Source: Amycolatopsis azurea DSM 43854 (lineage in GTDB: Bacteria > Actinomycetota > Actinomycetes > Mycobacteriales > Pseudonocardiaceae). From it: a DNA stretch of 64,000 nt. Location of the stretch: the NCBI RefSeq assembly GCF_001995215.1, contig NZ_MUXN01000027.1, positions 248,001 to 312,000 on the forward strand. Reading direction: 5' to 3'. Both the position numbers and the translations under genes were made by a program. The notes below the pieces were generated by a model, which was given only the letters and a program-made list of their open reading frames with translations, did no database searches and was not told the DNA's origin. Shown piece by piece: positions 26,168 through 35,526 of the stretch. How positions within the stretch are numbered: position 1 is the stretch's first letter; the number at the start of each line of letters is the position of its first letter.

Positions 26168-26180
26168 GCACGGAAAACCC

Positions 26181-26813
26181 TCACTGCCGTCGCAGTTCCG
26201 TGGCCAGCACGGCCGCCTGGGTGCGCCGCTGCATGCCGAGTTTCGTCAGCAGCCGGGAGACGTAGTTCTTCACCGTCTTCTCGGCGAGGAACATCCGCTC
26301 CGCGATCTGCCGGTTGGTCAGCCCCTCGCCGATCAGCTCCAGCAGCGTGCGTTCCTGTTCCGAAAGCCCTGCCAGCGGCCCCTTCTTGGCGGCGTCGTCG
26401 CGGAACTTCGCCATGAGCGTCGCGGCGGCCCGCGCGTCCAGCAGTGACCGGCCGAGGCCGACCTCCTTGACCGCGGCCACCAGGTCCATCCCCCGGATGT
26501 CCTTGATGACGTACCCGCTCGCGCCCGCCATGATCGCGTCCAGCATCGCCTGTTCGTCGGTGTACGACGTGAGCATCAGGCATTTCAGTTCGGGGATCTT
26601 GGACCGCAGTTCCCGCGCGAGTTCCACGCCGTTGCCGTCCGGCAGCCGCACGTCGAGTACCGCGACGTCCGGCCGCAGCGCGGGAATCCTCGCCAGCGCC
26701 TGGGAAAAGGTGGCGGCCTGGCCGACCACGCACAGCCCCGCGTCCTCCTCCAGCATGTCCGCGACCCCTCGACGGACCACCTCGTGGTCGTCGACCAGAA
26801 ACACCCGGAGCAT
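26181..26813 (-). CDS. DosR/DevR-like NarL response regulator
   Basis: A 210-residue response regulator very close to mycobacterial DosR. The receiver starts MLRVFLVDDHEVVRRGVADML, the phospho-Asp lies in VAVLDVRLPDGNG, and the switch region is MLTSYTDEQAMLDAIMAGASGYVIKD. The output HTH reads LTNRQIAERMFLAEKTVKNYVSRLL, the DNA-contact helix of DosR. ATG 26813 is used; a GTG at 26825 with a gaggaggg site is an alternative. It should bind the DosR-like boxes found nearby and respond to the kinase at 23317-25059. Confidence 0.92.
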   Translation of the reverse strand: MLRVFLVDDHEVVRRGVADMLEEDAGLCVVGQAATFSQALARIPALRPDVAVLDVRLPDGNGVELARELRSKIPELKCLMLTSYTDEQAMLDAIMAGASGYVIKDIRGMDLVAAVKEVGLGRSLLDARAAATLMAKFRDDAAKKGPLAGLSEQERTLLELIGEGLTNRQIAERMFLAEKTVKNYVSRLLTKLGMQRRTQAAVLATELRRQ

Positions 26814-27002
26814 TCCGACCTCCACGGTTTCCCTCCTCGGAGGAGAGCGTACGGCGCACGACCGGTCACTGCGACAGGCCAAAGGGCCCTGTTCGGCACC
26901 CGTTCGAGTGGCTGCCGCCGACCGGACCAGGTTCATTTGCATCATTCGAGTCAGGACGTTCTGTTCTTCCCGGGGCAGTTCCATCGCTGCGACGATCCGG
27001 TC

Positions 27003-27308
27003 ATGTCCGAGACCACGCTTTCGCCGGCCGCCTCGTCCGGCTCTCCCGACCCGACCGACGACGTCGTGGCCATGCGCGATCGCCTCCGCTTCTACCGGTC
27101 CCGCGCCGAACAGCTCCAGTACGCGCTGGACCACCGGCTGCCCATCGAGCAGGCCAAGGGGATTCTCGCCGAGCGTTACCAGATCGACATCGATGCGGCG
27201 TTCGAACTGCTACGCTCGTTCTGCCGCAACAACAACATGAAGATCCATGACGTCGCCAGGACGCTCGTAGTGCAGCCGAGCGAGGGCGACCGCCGAATCT
27301 CTTGCTGA
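27003..27308 (+). CDS. Small ANTAR domain protein
   Basis: A 101-residue protein that is almost only an ANTAR RNA-binding domain (residues ~28-90), with the hallmark LPIEQAKGILAERYQIDIDAAFELL. ANTAR proteins bind paired hexanucleotide hairpins in nascent RNA and act as antiterminators. There is no sensor domain, so it may be activated by partnering. The ATG at 27003 has no good Shine-Dalgarno sequence. It is 66 bp upstream of a lone receiver gene; the two could together rebuild a split ANTAR response regulator. Confidence 0.85.
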   Translation: MSETTLSPAASSGSPDPTDDVVAMRDRLRFYRSRAEQLQYALDHRLPIEQAKGILAERYQIDIDAAFELLRSFCRNNNMKIHDVARTLVVQPSEGDRRISC

Positions 27309-27379
27309 GCCACGCCAAGCTCGGAGGGGGGCCCGCGACCACCACCGGCGCCGCAGAGACCGCGGGCACGGACTGGGTC

Positions 27380-27781
27380 ATGAATCGAACGCCCCCCAGA
27401 CTTCGGGTGCTCGTCGCGGACGACAACCCGGTCATCGGCGATGCTCTGCGTGCCCTCCTGGAAACCGAGCCGGACATCGAAGTGGTCGCCGTCGCGCTGG
27501 AAGCGGGTGAAGCGGTCGCGCTCGCGGAACTGCTGGTCCCGGAGGTCGCCGTGTTGGACGTCCGGATCCCCGGCGGGGGCGGCGCGTGGATGGCGCGGGA
27601 GATACGCCGCCGGGTACCGCAGACGCGACTGCTGGCGTTCTCCGCGCACAGCGACACCCGGTCCATCGCCCAGATGGCTTCCGCCGGGGTCTCCGAGTAC
27701 CTCGTGAAGGGCAGCCCCAACACCGAGATCGTCGCGGCCATCCGCCGTCTTTGCGCGAACAGCGCCAACGGCACCGAATAG
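27380..27781 (+). CDS. Stand-alone receiver domain protein
   Basis: A 133-residue CheY-like receiver with no output domain. Key residues are present: the acidic pair in VLVADDNPVIG, the phospho-Asp in VAVLDVRIPGG, Ser in LAFSAHSD and Lys in YLVKGSP. Start ATG 27380; a TTG at 27302 would overlap the ANTAR gene. Receivers of this type relay phosphate in multistep systems; the hybrid kinase immediately downstream on the opposite strand is the obvious partner. Its stop is nine bases from that gene's stop. Confidence 0.82.
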   Translation: MNRTPPRLRVLVADDNPVIGDALRALLETEPDIEVVAVALEAGEAVALAELLVPEVAVLDVRIPGGGGAWMAREIRRRVPQTRLLAFSAHSDTRSIAQMASAGVSEYLVKGSPNTEIVAAIRRLCANSANGTE

Positions 27782-27789
27782 TCCGGACG

Positions 27790-30700
27790 TCAGTCCGCGA
27801 GCCAGCGTTCCATACAAGCCAGCAGTTCCTCCGCGTTCACGGGTTTGGTGACGTAGTCGCTCGCCCCGGCGGCGAGGCTCTTCTCGCGGTCTCCTTCCAT
27901 CGCCTTCGCGGTCACGGTGATGATCGGCAGGCCGGCGAACTTCGGCATCTCTCGGATCGCCGCCGTCGTCGCGTGGCCGTCCATCTCCGGCATCATCACG
28001 TCCATCAGGATCAGATCGATGCCGTCGTCGGACAGCAGTTGTTCGATGCCCTTGCGCCCGTTGGGCGCGTGCACCACCGACAGCCCGTACAGTTCGAGCA
28101 TGCCCGAGATCGCGAACACGTTGCGGGCGTCGTCGTCGACGAGCAGGACCTTGCGCCCTTGCAGCCGCGGCGGTTCGGTGGGCGGGTCGGCGAGCTTCGC
28201 CGTCTCCTCGGGGGTCGCCGGAGCCTCTTCGGGCTGGTGCATCAACGGCAGGATGCCTTCGAGTTCACTGGCCGAGATGTGCAGCATGATGCGCTCTCGC
28301 AGCATGTCCAACGACGGCAGCAGTTCGACGGGATGCACCCGCGCGTGGCTGTGCAGCAACCGGTCCTGCGCGGCGCTGAGCTTGCGGGTCGCGTACGCCA
28401 GCACCGGGACCTCGACCGGACCCGGCCCCTCGGCGAGCCGTTTGAGGAAGGTCAACGCGCTCGTCCCGGGGATACTGGTGTCGAGCACGACGCATCGGTA
28501 GCTGTCTCGTCTCAGTTCCTCGAACGCCTCCGTCGGATTGCCCACCGCCCGCACCTGGACCGAGCCGTGGCTGTCCGCGACGTCGGCGGCGACACCGCGG
28601 GCGAGCAGGGTCAGCAGGCTGTTCTTCTCGCTCTCCACCACCAGGACCCGCCGCTCCGACCCAGAGTTGTCCACAGTGGACTCGTCGGGTCCCTCGGGCA
28701 CGGTGAACCTGGCCACCGGCAGGTAGAGGGTGAACGTGCTGCCCGTTCCCAGCACGCTGTCCGCCCGGATCTCACCGCCGAGCAGGTAGGCGACCTCGCG
28801 GCTGATCGAAAGGCCGAGCCCGGTCCCGCCGTACTTGCGGCTGGTGGTGCCGTCGGCCTGCTGGAAGGCACCGAAGATCGACTCGAGGTTCTCTTCGGCG
28901 ATCCCGATCCCCGTGTCGATCACGCTGAACGCGACCAGGGCCTCGTGGCCGGCGGCGGAGGGCGAAACGATCGTGTCGACCAGCTTGACCCGCAGCTCGA
29001 CGCTGCCGTCCTCGGTGAACTTGACCGCGTTCGAGAGCAGGTTCCGCAGCACCTGCCGCAGCCGCTGCTCGTCGGTGAACAGCAGTTCCGGCACGTCGGG
29101 TTCGACCGTGACCTGGAAGTCCAGCCCTTTCTCCGCGGTCAGCGGGCGGAACGTCGTGCCGACGTAGTCGAGCAGCTGGCGCAGCGGGAACGGCTCGTGG
29201 TGGATGTCCATCTTGCCCGCCTCGACCTTCGACAGGTCGAGGATGTCGTTGATCAGCTGGAGCAGGTCGGTGCCCGCGGACTGGATGACCTTGGCGAACT
29301 CGACCTGTTTGGGGGTCAGGTTCTGGGTCGAGTTCTGCGACAGGACGCCGGCGAGGATCAGCAGGCTGGTCAGCGGGGTGCGGAGTTCGTGCGACATGTT
29401 GGCGAGGAACTCCGACTTGTACTTCGACGCCAGCGCGAGCTGCTGCGCGCGTTCCTCGATCTCCTGTCGCGCCTGCTCGATTTCGAAGTTCTTCACCTCG
29501 ATGTCCCGGTTCTGCTGTGCCAGCAGTTCGGCCTTCTCCTCCAGTTCCGCGTTCGAGACCTGGAGTTTCGCCTGCTGCGCCTGGAGTTCCTCAGACCGTG
29601 TTTGGAGTTCCTCGGCCAGCCGCTGGGACTCCTCCAGCAGCGAGTCGGTCCGCGCGTTCGCGATGATCGTGTTGACGTTGACGCCGATGGTCTCCATCAG
29701 CTGTTCGAGGAAATCCTTCCGGACGGCGGTGAACTCGCCGAACGACGCCAGTTCGATGACGCCGAGCACCTGGTCCTCGAAGATGATCGGCAGCACGATC
29801 AGGGTGACCGGCGGGGCCGAGCCGAGACTCGACGAGATCTTCACGAAGTCCGGCGGCGTCCGGTCCACCACGATCGGTTTCTTGGTCTGCGCGGCCTGCC
29901 CGATCAGCGACTGTCCCATCGCGAAGCCCGAGGGTGAGCCCAGCTCCTCGCTGTGCCCGTAGCTGGTGATGAGCCGCAGCCGCATGCCGCTCTCGCCGGA
30001 CTCGGTGAGGAAGAACGTCCCGTGCTGGGCGCCGACCAGCGGGGTCAGCTCGTTCATGATCAGCGTCGCCACCATCCGCAGGTCCCGGTGCCCCTGCATC
30101 AGGCCCGAGATCCGCGCCAAGTTGGTGTTGAGCCAGTCCTGCTCCTCGTTCGCCCGCGTGGTCTCGCGCAGCGACCGGACCATCGCGTTGATGTTGTCCT
30201 TCAGTTCCGCGACCTCGCCCTGGGCCTCGACGGAGATCGACCGGGTGAGGTCGCCGGTGGCCACCGCGCTGGTGACCTCGGCGATCGCCCGGACCTGGAG
30301 TGTCAAGTTCCCGGCCAGCTCGTTGACGTTCTCGGTCAACCGTTTCCAGGTGCCCGAAACGCCTTCGACCTCCGCCTGACCGCCGAGCCTTCCTTCGCTG
30401 CCGACCTCGCGGGCGACCCGCGTGACCTCCGCCGCGAACGCGGAGAGCTGGTCGACCATCGTGTTGATGGTGGTCTTGAGTTCCAGGATCTCGCCGCGCG
30501 CGTCGACGTCGATCTTGCGGGAGAGGTCGCCCTGCGCGACCGCGGTGGTCACCTGGGCGATGTTGCGGACCTGGCCGGTGAGGTTGTTCGCCATCGAGTT
30601 GACGTTGTCGGTGAGGTCCTTCCAGGTGCCGGCGACGTTCGGCACCCGCGCCTGTCCCCCGAGGATGCCTTCGGTGCCGACCTCGCGCGCGACCCGGGTG

Positions 30701-32298
30701 ACCTCGTCCGCGAACGCCGAAAGCGTGTCGACCATCGTGTTGATCGTCTGGGCGAGCGCGGCGACCTCGCCCTTGGCCTCGACGGTGATCTTCTGGGACA
30801 GATCCCCTCGCGCGACGGCGGTCGCGACCTGGGCGATGGAGCGGACCTGGTCGGTCAGGTTGTCCGCCATGACGTTCACGGATTCGGTCAGGCCCTTCCA
30901 CGTCCCCGACACACCCTTGACGTCCGCCTGACCTCCCAGCCTGCCTTCCGTACCGACCTCCCGGGCGACACGCGTGACCTCGTCCGCGAACGACGACAAC
31001 TGGCCGACCATCGTGTTGATGGTGTCCTTGAGTTCCAGGATCTCGCCGCGCGCGTCGACGCGGATCTTCTGGGACAAGTCACCCTTCGCCACCGCCGTGG
31101 TGACCTCGGCGATCGAGCGCACCTGGTCGGTCAGGTTGTCCGCCATGACATTGACGGACTCGGTCAGGCCCTTCCACGTCCCCGACACACCCTTGACATC
31201 CGCCTGACCACCCAGCCGCCCCTCGGTCCCGACCTCCCGGGCGACACGCGTGACCTCGTCCGCGAACGACGACAACTGATCCACCATCGTGTTGATCGTG
31301 TTCTTCAACTCCAGGATCTCGCCCCGCGCGTCCACGGTGATCTTCTGCGACAAGTCACCCTTCGCCACCGCCGTCGCCACCTGCGCGATGGATCGCACCT
31401 GCGCAGTCAGGTTGCCCGCCATGAAGTTCACCGACGTCGTCAGATCCCGCCAGGTCCCCGCCACACCCGGCACCTGGGCCTGGCCGCCGAGCGCGCCCTC
31501 CGTCCCGACCTCCCGGGCGACACGCGTGACCTCGTCCGCGAACGACGACAACTGATCCACCATCGTGTTGATCGTGTTCTTCAACTCCAGGATCTCGCCC
31601 CGCGCGTCGACCGTGATCTTCTGCGACAAGTCACCCTTCGCCACCGCCGTGGTGACCTCGGCGATCGACCGCACCTGGTCGGTCAGGTTGCCCGCCATGA
31701 AGTTCACCGACGTCGTCAAGTCCCGCCAGGTCCCCGCCACACCCGGCACCTCCGCCTGGCCGCCAAGCCTGCCTTCGCTGCCCACCTCACGGGCCACCCG
31801 GGTGACCTCGTCCGCGAACGACGACAACTGATCCACCATCGTGTTGATCGTGTTCTTCAGTTCCAGCATCTCGCCTTTGACGTCGACGGTGATCTTCTGG
31901 GACAGATCGCCCTTCGCCACCGCCGTCGCCACTCCGGCGATGTCGCGGACCTGACCGGTGAGGTTGCCCGCCATCGCGTTCACCGAGTCGGTGAGGTCCT
32001 TCCAGGTTCCCGAAACCGAGGGCACCGCCGCCTGGCCGCCGAGCTTTCCTTCGGTCCCCACCTCCCGCGCGACCCTGGTGACCTCGGAGGTGAAAAGCGC
32101 CAGCTGGTCGACCATCCCGTTGAAGACGACCGCCATCTCGTCCATCAGGACGTCGTCCACCTGGGGTAGCCGGGTACTGAAATCGCCGTCACGAACGGCT
32201 TTCAGACCCTCCAGCAGCCGCTGCAGCCCCTCGTCGTCGATCGCACCGCCGACTCGGACCGCTTCCCTCGAACCGCGCTTGCTTCCCGGTTCCGGCAT
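27790..32298 (-). CDS. Giant hybrid histidine kinase with tandem HAMP repeats
   Basis: A 1502-residue soluble hybrid kinase resembling group III (Nik1-like) osmosensors. About eight HAMP units fill residues ~25-715 in a 92-residue period (VAKGDLSQKI and VTRVAREVG alternate). A GAF domain (~730-890), a coiled coil rich in Glu/Gln (~890-965), HisKA with His near 969 (SHELRTPLTSLL), HATPase (TGIGIAEENLESIFGAF), a degenerate receiver (VVLDTSIPG, acidic pair reduced) and a canonical C-terminal receiver (~1383-1500; LLVDDDARN, LILMDVMMPEMDG) follow. No membrane segment is seen. It is last in a row with the PAS kinase, NarL regulator and universal stress protein, and convergent with a lone receiver. 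Confidence 0.92.
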   Translation of the reverse strand: MPEPGSKRGSREAVRVGGAIDDEGLQRLLEGLKAVRDGDFSTRLPQVDDVLMDEMAVVFNGMVDQLALFTSEVTRVAREVGTEGKLGGQAAVPSVSGTWKDLTDSVNAMAGNLTGQVRDIAGVATAVAKGDLSQKITVDVKGEMLELKNTINTMVDQLSSFADEVTRVAREVGSEGRLGGQAEVPGVAGTWRDLTTSVNFMAGNLTDQVRSIAEVTTAVAKGDLSQKITVDARGEILELKNTINTMVDQLSSFADEVTRVAREVGTEGALGGQAQVPGVAGTWRDLTTSVNFMAGNLTAQVRSIAQVATAVAKGDLSQKITVDARGEILELKNTINTMVDQLSSFADEVTRVAREVGTEGRLGGQADVKGVSGTWKGLTESVNVMADNLTDQVRSIAEVTTAVAKGDLSQKIRVDARGEILELKDTINTMVGQLSSFADEVTRVAREVGTEGRLGGQADVKGVSGTWKGLTESVNVMADNLTDQVRSIAQVATAVARGDLSQKITVEAKGEVAALAQTINTMVDTLSAFADEVTRVAREVGTEGILGGQARVPNVAGTWKDLTDNVNSMANNLTGQVRNIAQVTTAVAQGDLSRKIDVDARGEILELKTTINTMVDQLSAFAAEVTRVAREVGSEGRLGGQAEVEGVSGTWKRLTENVNELAGNLTLQVRAIAEVTSAVATGDLTRSISVEAQGEVAELKDNINAMVRSLRETTRANEEQDWLNTNLARISGLMQGHRDLRMVATLIMNELTPLVGAQHGTFFLTESGESGMRLRLITSYGHSEELGSPSGFAMGQSLIGQAAQTKKPIVVDRTPPDFVKISSSLGSAPPVTLIVLPIIFEDQVLGVIELASFGEFTAVRKDFLEQLMETIGVNVNTIIANARTDSLLEESQRLAEELQTRSEELQAQQAKLQVSNAELEEKAELLAQQNRDIEVKNFEIEQARQEIEERAQQLALASKYKSEFLANMSHELRTPLTSLLILAGVLSQNSTQNLTPKQVEFAKVIQSAGTDLLQLINDILDLSKVEAGKMDIHHEPFPLRQLLDYVGTTFRPLTAEKGLDFQVTVEPDVPELLFTDEQRLRQVLRNLLSNAVKFTEDGSVELRVKLVDTIVSPSAAGHEALVAFSVIDTGIGIAEENLESIFGAFQQADGTTSRKYGGTGLGLSISREVAYLLGGEIRADSVLGTGSTFTLYLPVARFTVPEGPDESTVDNSGSERRVLVVESEKNSLLTLLARGVAADVADSHGSVQVRAVGNPTEAFEELRRDSYRCVVLDTSIPGTSALTFLKRLAEGPGPVEVPVLAYATRKLSAAQDRLLHSHARVHPVELLPSLDMLRERIMLHISASELEGILPLMHQPEEAPATPEETAKLADPPTEPPRLQGRKVLLVDDDARNVFAISGMLELYGLSVVHAPNGRKGIEQLLSDDGIDLILMDVMMPEMDGHATTAAIREMPKFAGLPIITVTAKAMEGDREKSLAAGASDYVTKPVNAEELLACMERWLAD
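30835..31905. repeat. 276-bp tandem DNA repeats encoding HAMP units
   Basis: Consecutive 276-bp units in the hybrid kinase gene are nearly identical at DNA level, for example around 31112, 31388 and 31664. Stretches of tens of bases are the same even at third positions, so recent conversion or duplication is likely. Copy number here is prone to recombination and assembly collapse. Confidence 0.85.
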
Positions 32299-32346
32299 CG
32301 AAATGCCTCCTTCGTTCTGGCTCCCCGCAGGTCCAGGGGGCTACCG

Positions 32347-33426
32347 TCATCTCCGCGCGAGCCCGGGAAGGCCCAGCGGAATCCAGAAGGCGACCGCCGT
32401 GCCATCGCCGGGGCCACTGGAAATCCGAAACCATCCTTGAGCCGCTTCCGCACGCTCACGCATCGACGCCATGCCGATGTGCTCGCCCGACGACACGTCG
32501 CGGGAAGTCTCGGCGTCCGTCTTCATCCCGTCGCCGTTGTCCACGACCTTCGCCAGCAGGCCGCCGTCCTGGCTCGTCAGAGAAACCACGACGGCGGTGG
32601 CGTTCGCGTGCTTCCGCACGTTCACCAACGCCTCCTGAAGGATCCGAAAGGCGGTGACGACGATGTCGGGCGGCGGTTTGGCGGTGAAATCGTGCCGCAG
32701 CGTGCAGTCCAGCCCCCAGCCCTCGACGACGTCGTCGAGAAAGTCGCGAACCGAGGCGACCAGGTCGTCGTCGTTCAGCGCGGGCGGCCGCAATTGGGCG
32801 ACCAGGAGCCGCAATCGCCGGATCGCCCCTTGAATGGCCTCGTCGAGGTGCATCAACGCGGGATCCCGCCGTTGGGCGGCGAGCATCTGCAACCGCATGC
32901 TCACCGCGATCATCGACTGGATGGAATCATCGTGAACATCCCACGCGATACGGCGACGTTCGGTTTCCTGTGCACGCACGAAATGCGCGAACGCCTGCTG
33001 CCAGCCGCTGTTCTCCTCCCGCGTTTTCAGGCGTTCGGTGAGATCACGGGTGACCTTGCCGAAACCGACGAGGGCACCGTTTTCGTCCCGCAACGCGGTG
33101 ATCACGGTGCTCGCCCAGAACCGCTCGCCACCGCGGCGGAGCCGCCAGCCCTCGTCCTCATGGCTCCCCATCTCGGCGGCGATCAGCAGTTCCTCGGCCG
33201 GCTTCCCTCCGGCGATGTCGTTCTCGGGATAGAAAACAGAGAAATGACGGCCGAGGATCTCCTCTTCGGAATACCCCTTGATCCGTTGCGCACCGGGGTT
33301 CCAGCTGATCACGCGGCCGTCGACGTCCAGCATGTAAATGGCGTAGTCGACGACACTGTGCACGAACAACTCGAAGAGCACAGCGCTGCGATGCTCAGGC
33401 GCCTGTTCCGATGGCAGCATGGCCAT
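32347..33426 (-). CDS. PAS domain histidine kinase (NarX-type)
   Basis: A ~359-residue kinase. A PAS domain covers residues ~20-135 (YAIYMLDVDGRVISWNPGAQ; FWASTVITALRDENG), then a HisKA_3 helix with the phospho-His in RRRIAWDVHDDSIQSM and a HATPase (FRILQEALVNVRKHANA, DNGDGM, GMASMRERAEAAQG). There is no membrane segment, so it is a cytoplasmic sensor, perhaps of redox or energy state. Start ATG 33426; ATG 33420 and GTG 33441 are alternatives without clear ribosome sites. The gene follows its likely partner NarL regulator by 32 bp and precedes the hybrid kinase by 48 bp. Confidence 0.88.
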   Translation of the reverse strand: MAMLPSEQAPEHRSAVLFELFVHSVVDYAIYMLDVDGRVISWNPGAQRIKGYSEEEILGRHFSVFYPENDIAGGKPAEELLIAAEMGSHEDEGWRLRRGGERFWASTVITALRDENGALVGFGKVTRDLTERLKTREENSGWQQAFAHFVRAQETERRRIAWDVHDDSIQSMIAVSMRLQMLAAQRRDPALMHLDEAIQGAIRRLRLLVAQLRPPALNDDDLVASVRDFLDDVVEGWGLDCTLRHDFTAKPPPDIVVTAFRILQEALVNVRKHANATAVVVSLTSQDGGLLAKVVDNGDGMKTDAETSRDVSSGEHIGMASMRERAEAAQGWFRISSGPGDGTAVAFWIPLGLPGLARR

Positions 33427-33458
33427 AGTGCAGCTTTGCACTCGGATACGTCCCCCCG

Positions 33459-34139
33459 CTACGGCCGTTCGAGGAGGCCATTCTTCCGTGCGTGCGCCAC
33501 GGCTTCGAGTTTCGAATGAGTGCCGGTCTTCATCAGAATCCGCTGCACGTGATTCCGCACGGTATTCCGGGCGAGCCGCAACTCTTCGGCGATCCTGTCG
33601 GTTCCCGCGCCGTCGGCGATCAGCCCGAGCACCTGCCGCTCCCGCAGGGTCAACACCGGCCCGAGCCTGCCTGCGCTCCCCGCCAGCATGGCCAGCGCGC
33701 CGCTGAGCAGCTCCGGGTCGATGACCACGTCGCCTGCCGCGACCTTCCGGATCGCCGTGACCAGCTCGTCGAGGAGGCCCGACTTCAGCAGGAGACCGGC
33801 TCCGCCGACCTCGAGGATCCTGGCGGCGATGGCGCTGTTCGCGTCGCCGGTCAGCACGAGCACCCTGATCGACGGCGAAATGGTGTGGAACCCGGCGATC
33901 GCCTCGATCCCGTCGCCGTCCGGCAGCCGCCGATCGAGCAGGACGATGTCGGGCAAGTGCTCCTCCGCCGCGATCATCCCGTGCGAAAGGGACTCCACCG
34001 ACGCCACCAGGTCGATCTCAGGGAATTCCTCGAACGCCGCGCCGAGCGCCTCGGCCACCATCTTGTGGTCTTCGACGAGCAGCACTCGGATCGGGGCCGC
34101 GGCCGGGGTCACGGGCCGCGGAAAAGTCGGGTTCGGCAT
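33459..34139 (-). CDS. NarL family response regulator
   Basis: A 226-residue response regulator. The receiver has the acidic pair in VLLVEDHKMV, the phospho-Asp in IVLLDRRLPDGDG and Thr in VLVLTGDANS; the C-terminal LuxR HTH is LTLRERQVLGLIADGAGTDRIAEELRLARNTVRNHVQ (core TDRIAEELRLARNTV). ATG 34139 is preceded by gagaagg. It lies directly upstream of the PAS kinase in the same orientation, so the pair is a standard two-component system. Targets are unknown; the neighbouring stress genes are candidates. Confidence 0.9.
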   Translation of the reverse strand: MPNPTFPRPVTPAAAPIRVLLVEDHKMVAEALGAAFEEFPEIDLVASVESLSHGMIAAEEHLPDIVLLDRRLPDGDGIEAIAGFHTISPSIRVLVLTGDANSAIAARILEVGGAGLLLKSGLLDELVTAIRKVAAGDVVIDPELLSGALAMLAGSAGRLGPVLTLRERQVLGLIADGAGTDRIAEELRLARNTVRNHVQRILMKTGTHSKLEAVAHARKNGLLERP

Positions 34140-34219
34140 GCACCTTCTCCGTCGATCGTCGTCTCGCCGGAACCATTGTCCGACAGATTCCCGGAAATCA
34201 ATCCTGCCCGCGGCCGCAT

Positions 34220-35026
34220 TCACCCGCGTGCGGCTTCGCCGATCAGCGCGACCGGGCATCGGGCGCGGCTCAGCAACCCTTGCGCGGTGCTCCCGAGCCC
34301 GGCACCGGATGATCCGATGACGATCAGTCCCGCGTGCGGAACCACTCGGATGAGCGCACGGGCCACGTTGCGGTCACGGACGACCACCAGCCGGAGGGCG
34401 ACGCCGGGATACTTGTCGCGCCAGGCCGCCACCCGGTCCCGCAGCGCGCGTTCTTCCGCCGCTTCGACACTCGACGACTCGGCTCCGGCCTCGAGGACGC
34501 TGTCGTGCCAGGCGTGCACGACGACCAGGGCGGCGTTCCGCGCCGAAGCGCTGTCGAGCGCGAACCCCAGGGCCCGTTCGCTGTCGCTGGACGGATCGAC
34601 GCCGACGACCACCTCGCCCCGGCGGGGAGCGGTCAGGCCGCGGACGACGACCACCGGGCATCTCGCGTGCCCGGCCACCTCCGTGGCGACGACGCCGATC
34701 GGGGCTCCGCGCAGCGCGCCGAACCCGTGGGTTCCCAGCACCAGCAGCGACGCCGACCTCGACGCCGCGAGCAGCTCGTCGGCGATCCCGCCGAGTTTCA
34801 CCTCGTGCTCGGTGGGCACCGCCGGTTCGGCTTCTCTCGCGACACTCGCGGCCGTGAGGTTGTCCTGCGCGGCGCCGCCTTCCCAGCGGCGACCGTCGAT
34901 GTGAAGGAGCTTCAGCGTGCTGTCCCGTCTCGCCGCCTCACCGGCGGCCCAGCGCACTGCCGCCCGCGACGACTGCGAGGCGTCCACGCCGACGACCACG
35001 GCGGCACGCCGCTGGATCCCGGTCAT
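34220..35026 (-). CDS. Tandem universal stress protein
   Basis: A 268-residue protein with two UspA domains. Domain 1 starts VVVGVDASQSSRAAVRWA and has the nucleotide loop GTHGFGALRGAPIG; domain 2 starts VVVGVDPSSDSERALGFA and has GSSGAGLGSTAQG. Such ATP-binding tandem Usps are typical members of actinobacterial dormancy regulons. ATG 35026 is chosen on family alignment. It lies upstream of the NarL/PAS pair with an 80-bp gap. A single DosR-like box is found about 200 bp upstream (35226). Confidence 0.9.
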   Translation of the reverse strand: MTGIQRRAAVVVGVDASQSSRAAVRWAAGEAARRDSTLKLLHIDGRRWEGGAAQDNLTAASVAREAEPAVPTEHEVKLGGIADELLAASRSASLLVLGTHGFGALRGAPIGVVATEVAGHARCPVVVVRGLTAPRRGEVVVGVDPSSDSERALGFALDSASARNAALVVVHAWHDSVLEAGAESSSVEAAEERALRDRVAAWRDKYPGVALRLVVVRDRNVARALIRVVPHAGLIVIGSSGAGLGSTAQGLLSRARCPVALIGEAARG

Positions 35027-35225
35027 CACCGGCCTCCCGTCCCGCCGCCGGAACCGGCGGACGTCCGCCGACAGCCTGCCCCTCCGGCGCGGCGCCGGTA
35101 CAGGGCATGAAGTCCTTTTCCGAAACGGAGACGGGGATTCCGGCGGACATTGTCCCACCGTCGCCGTCCGTCCGGCCGGTTCGACGCCAACCCGTGACCA
35201 GCAGTACCCGTCCGACGACCGAGAG

Positions 35226-35239
35226 GGGTCTTTGTGCCC
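35226..35239. promoter_or_regulatory. Possible DosR-like box
   Basis: GGGTCTTTGTGCCC differs from the core GGGACTTnnGnCCC at one defined position. It lies in the 314-bp gap between the universal stress protein start and a small plus-strand frame. The rest of the gap (35027-35340) shows no other signal. Single, so weak. Confidence 0.35.
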
Positions 35240-35340
35240 TCGATGGCACTACCTTCGGCGCTGACCGGAACGGTTCGCGATACCGCATCGTCGAAGGCGA
35301 CGGACAACCGGAACCGTCGCGCGGGAAGGGTGATCGGGAC

Positions 35341-35517
35341 GTGACCACGAGAATCTCCGAGACCCGCCGCCGCCCCGGGAGACACGCCGACGCCGCCCGG
35401 CCGCTGATCTCCATCGCACTCGAGAAGCTGCCGAGGCTCTTGGCGAAACCCGAGCAGCGCCCTCGGGACCGGCGCGTCCAGCGGCTTCGCGGCTGGCTCA
35501 GCGGCGTGTCCTGCTGA
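35341..35517 (+). CDS. Possible small basic protein, unknown
   Basis: A 58-residue frame from GTG 35341 (TTRISETRRRPGRHADAA at the start, ending RLRGWLSGVSC). It is Arg-rich with one amphipathic stretch (ISIALEKLPRLLAKPEQ). A gaaggg sequence lies upstream but too far away for an ideal site. No family recognised. It could be a small stress-regulon protein or chance coding in GC-rich DNA. Confidence 0.3.
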   Translation: MTTRISETRRRPGRHADAARPLISIALEKLPRLLAKPEQRPRDRRVQRLRGWLSGVSC

Positions 35518-35526
35518 GGCTGCGCC

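Noticed and set aside
28664..28680. DnaA box (TTGTCCACA) as sign of a replication origin
   Set aside because: A single box inside a kinase gene, part of the TCCACWGTGGA palindrome; no box cluster, dnaA or dnaN nearby.
30835..31905. CRISPR-like regular repeats
   Set aside because: The period is 276 bp and in frame; they encode HAMP domains, with no short repeat-spacer pattern.
29953..32169. Open frame of 738 codons antisense to the HAMP repeats
   Set aside because: Its repeats simply mirror the HAMP DNA repeats; the sense strand encodes a complete kinase.
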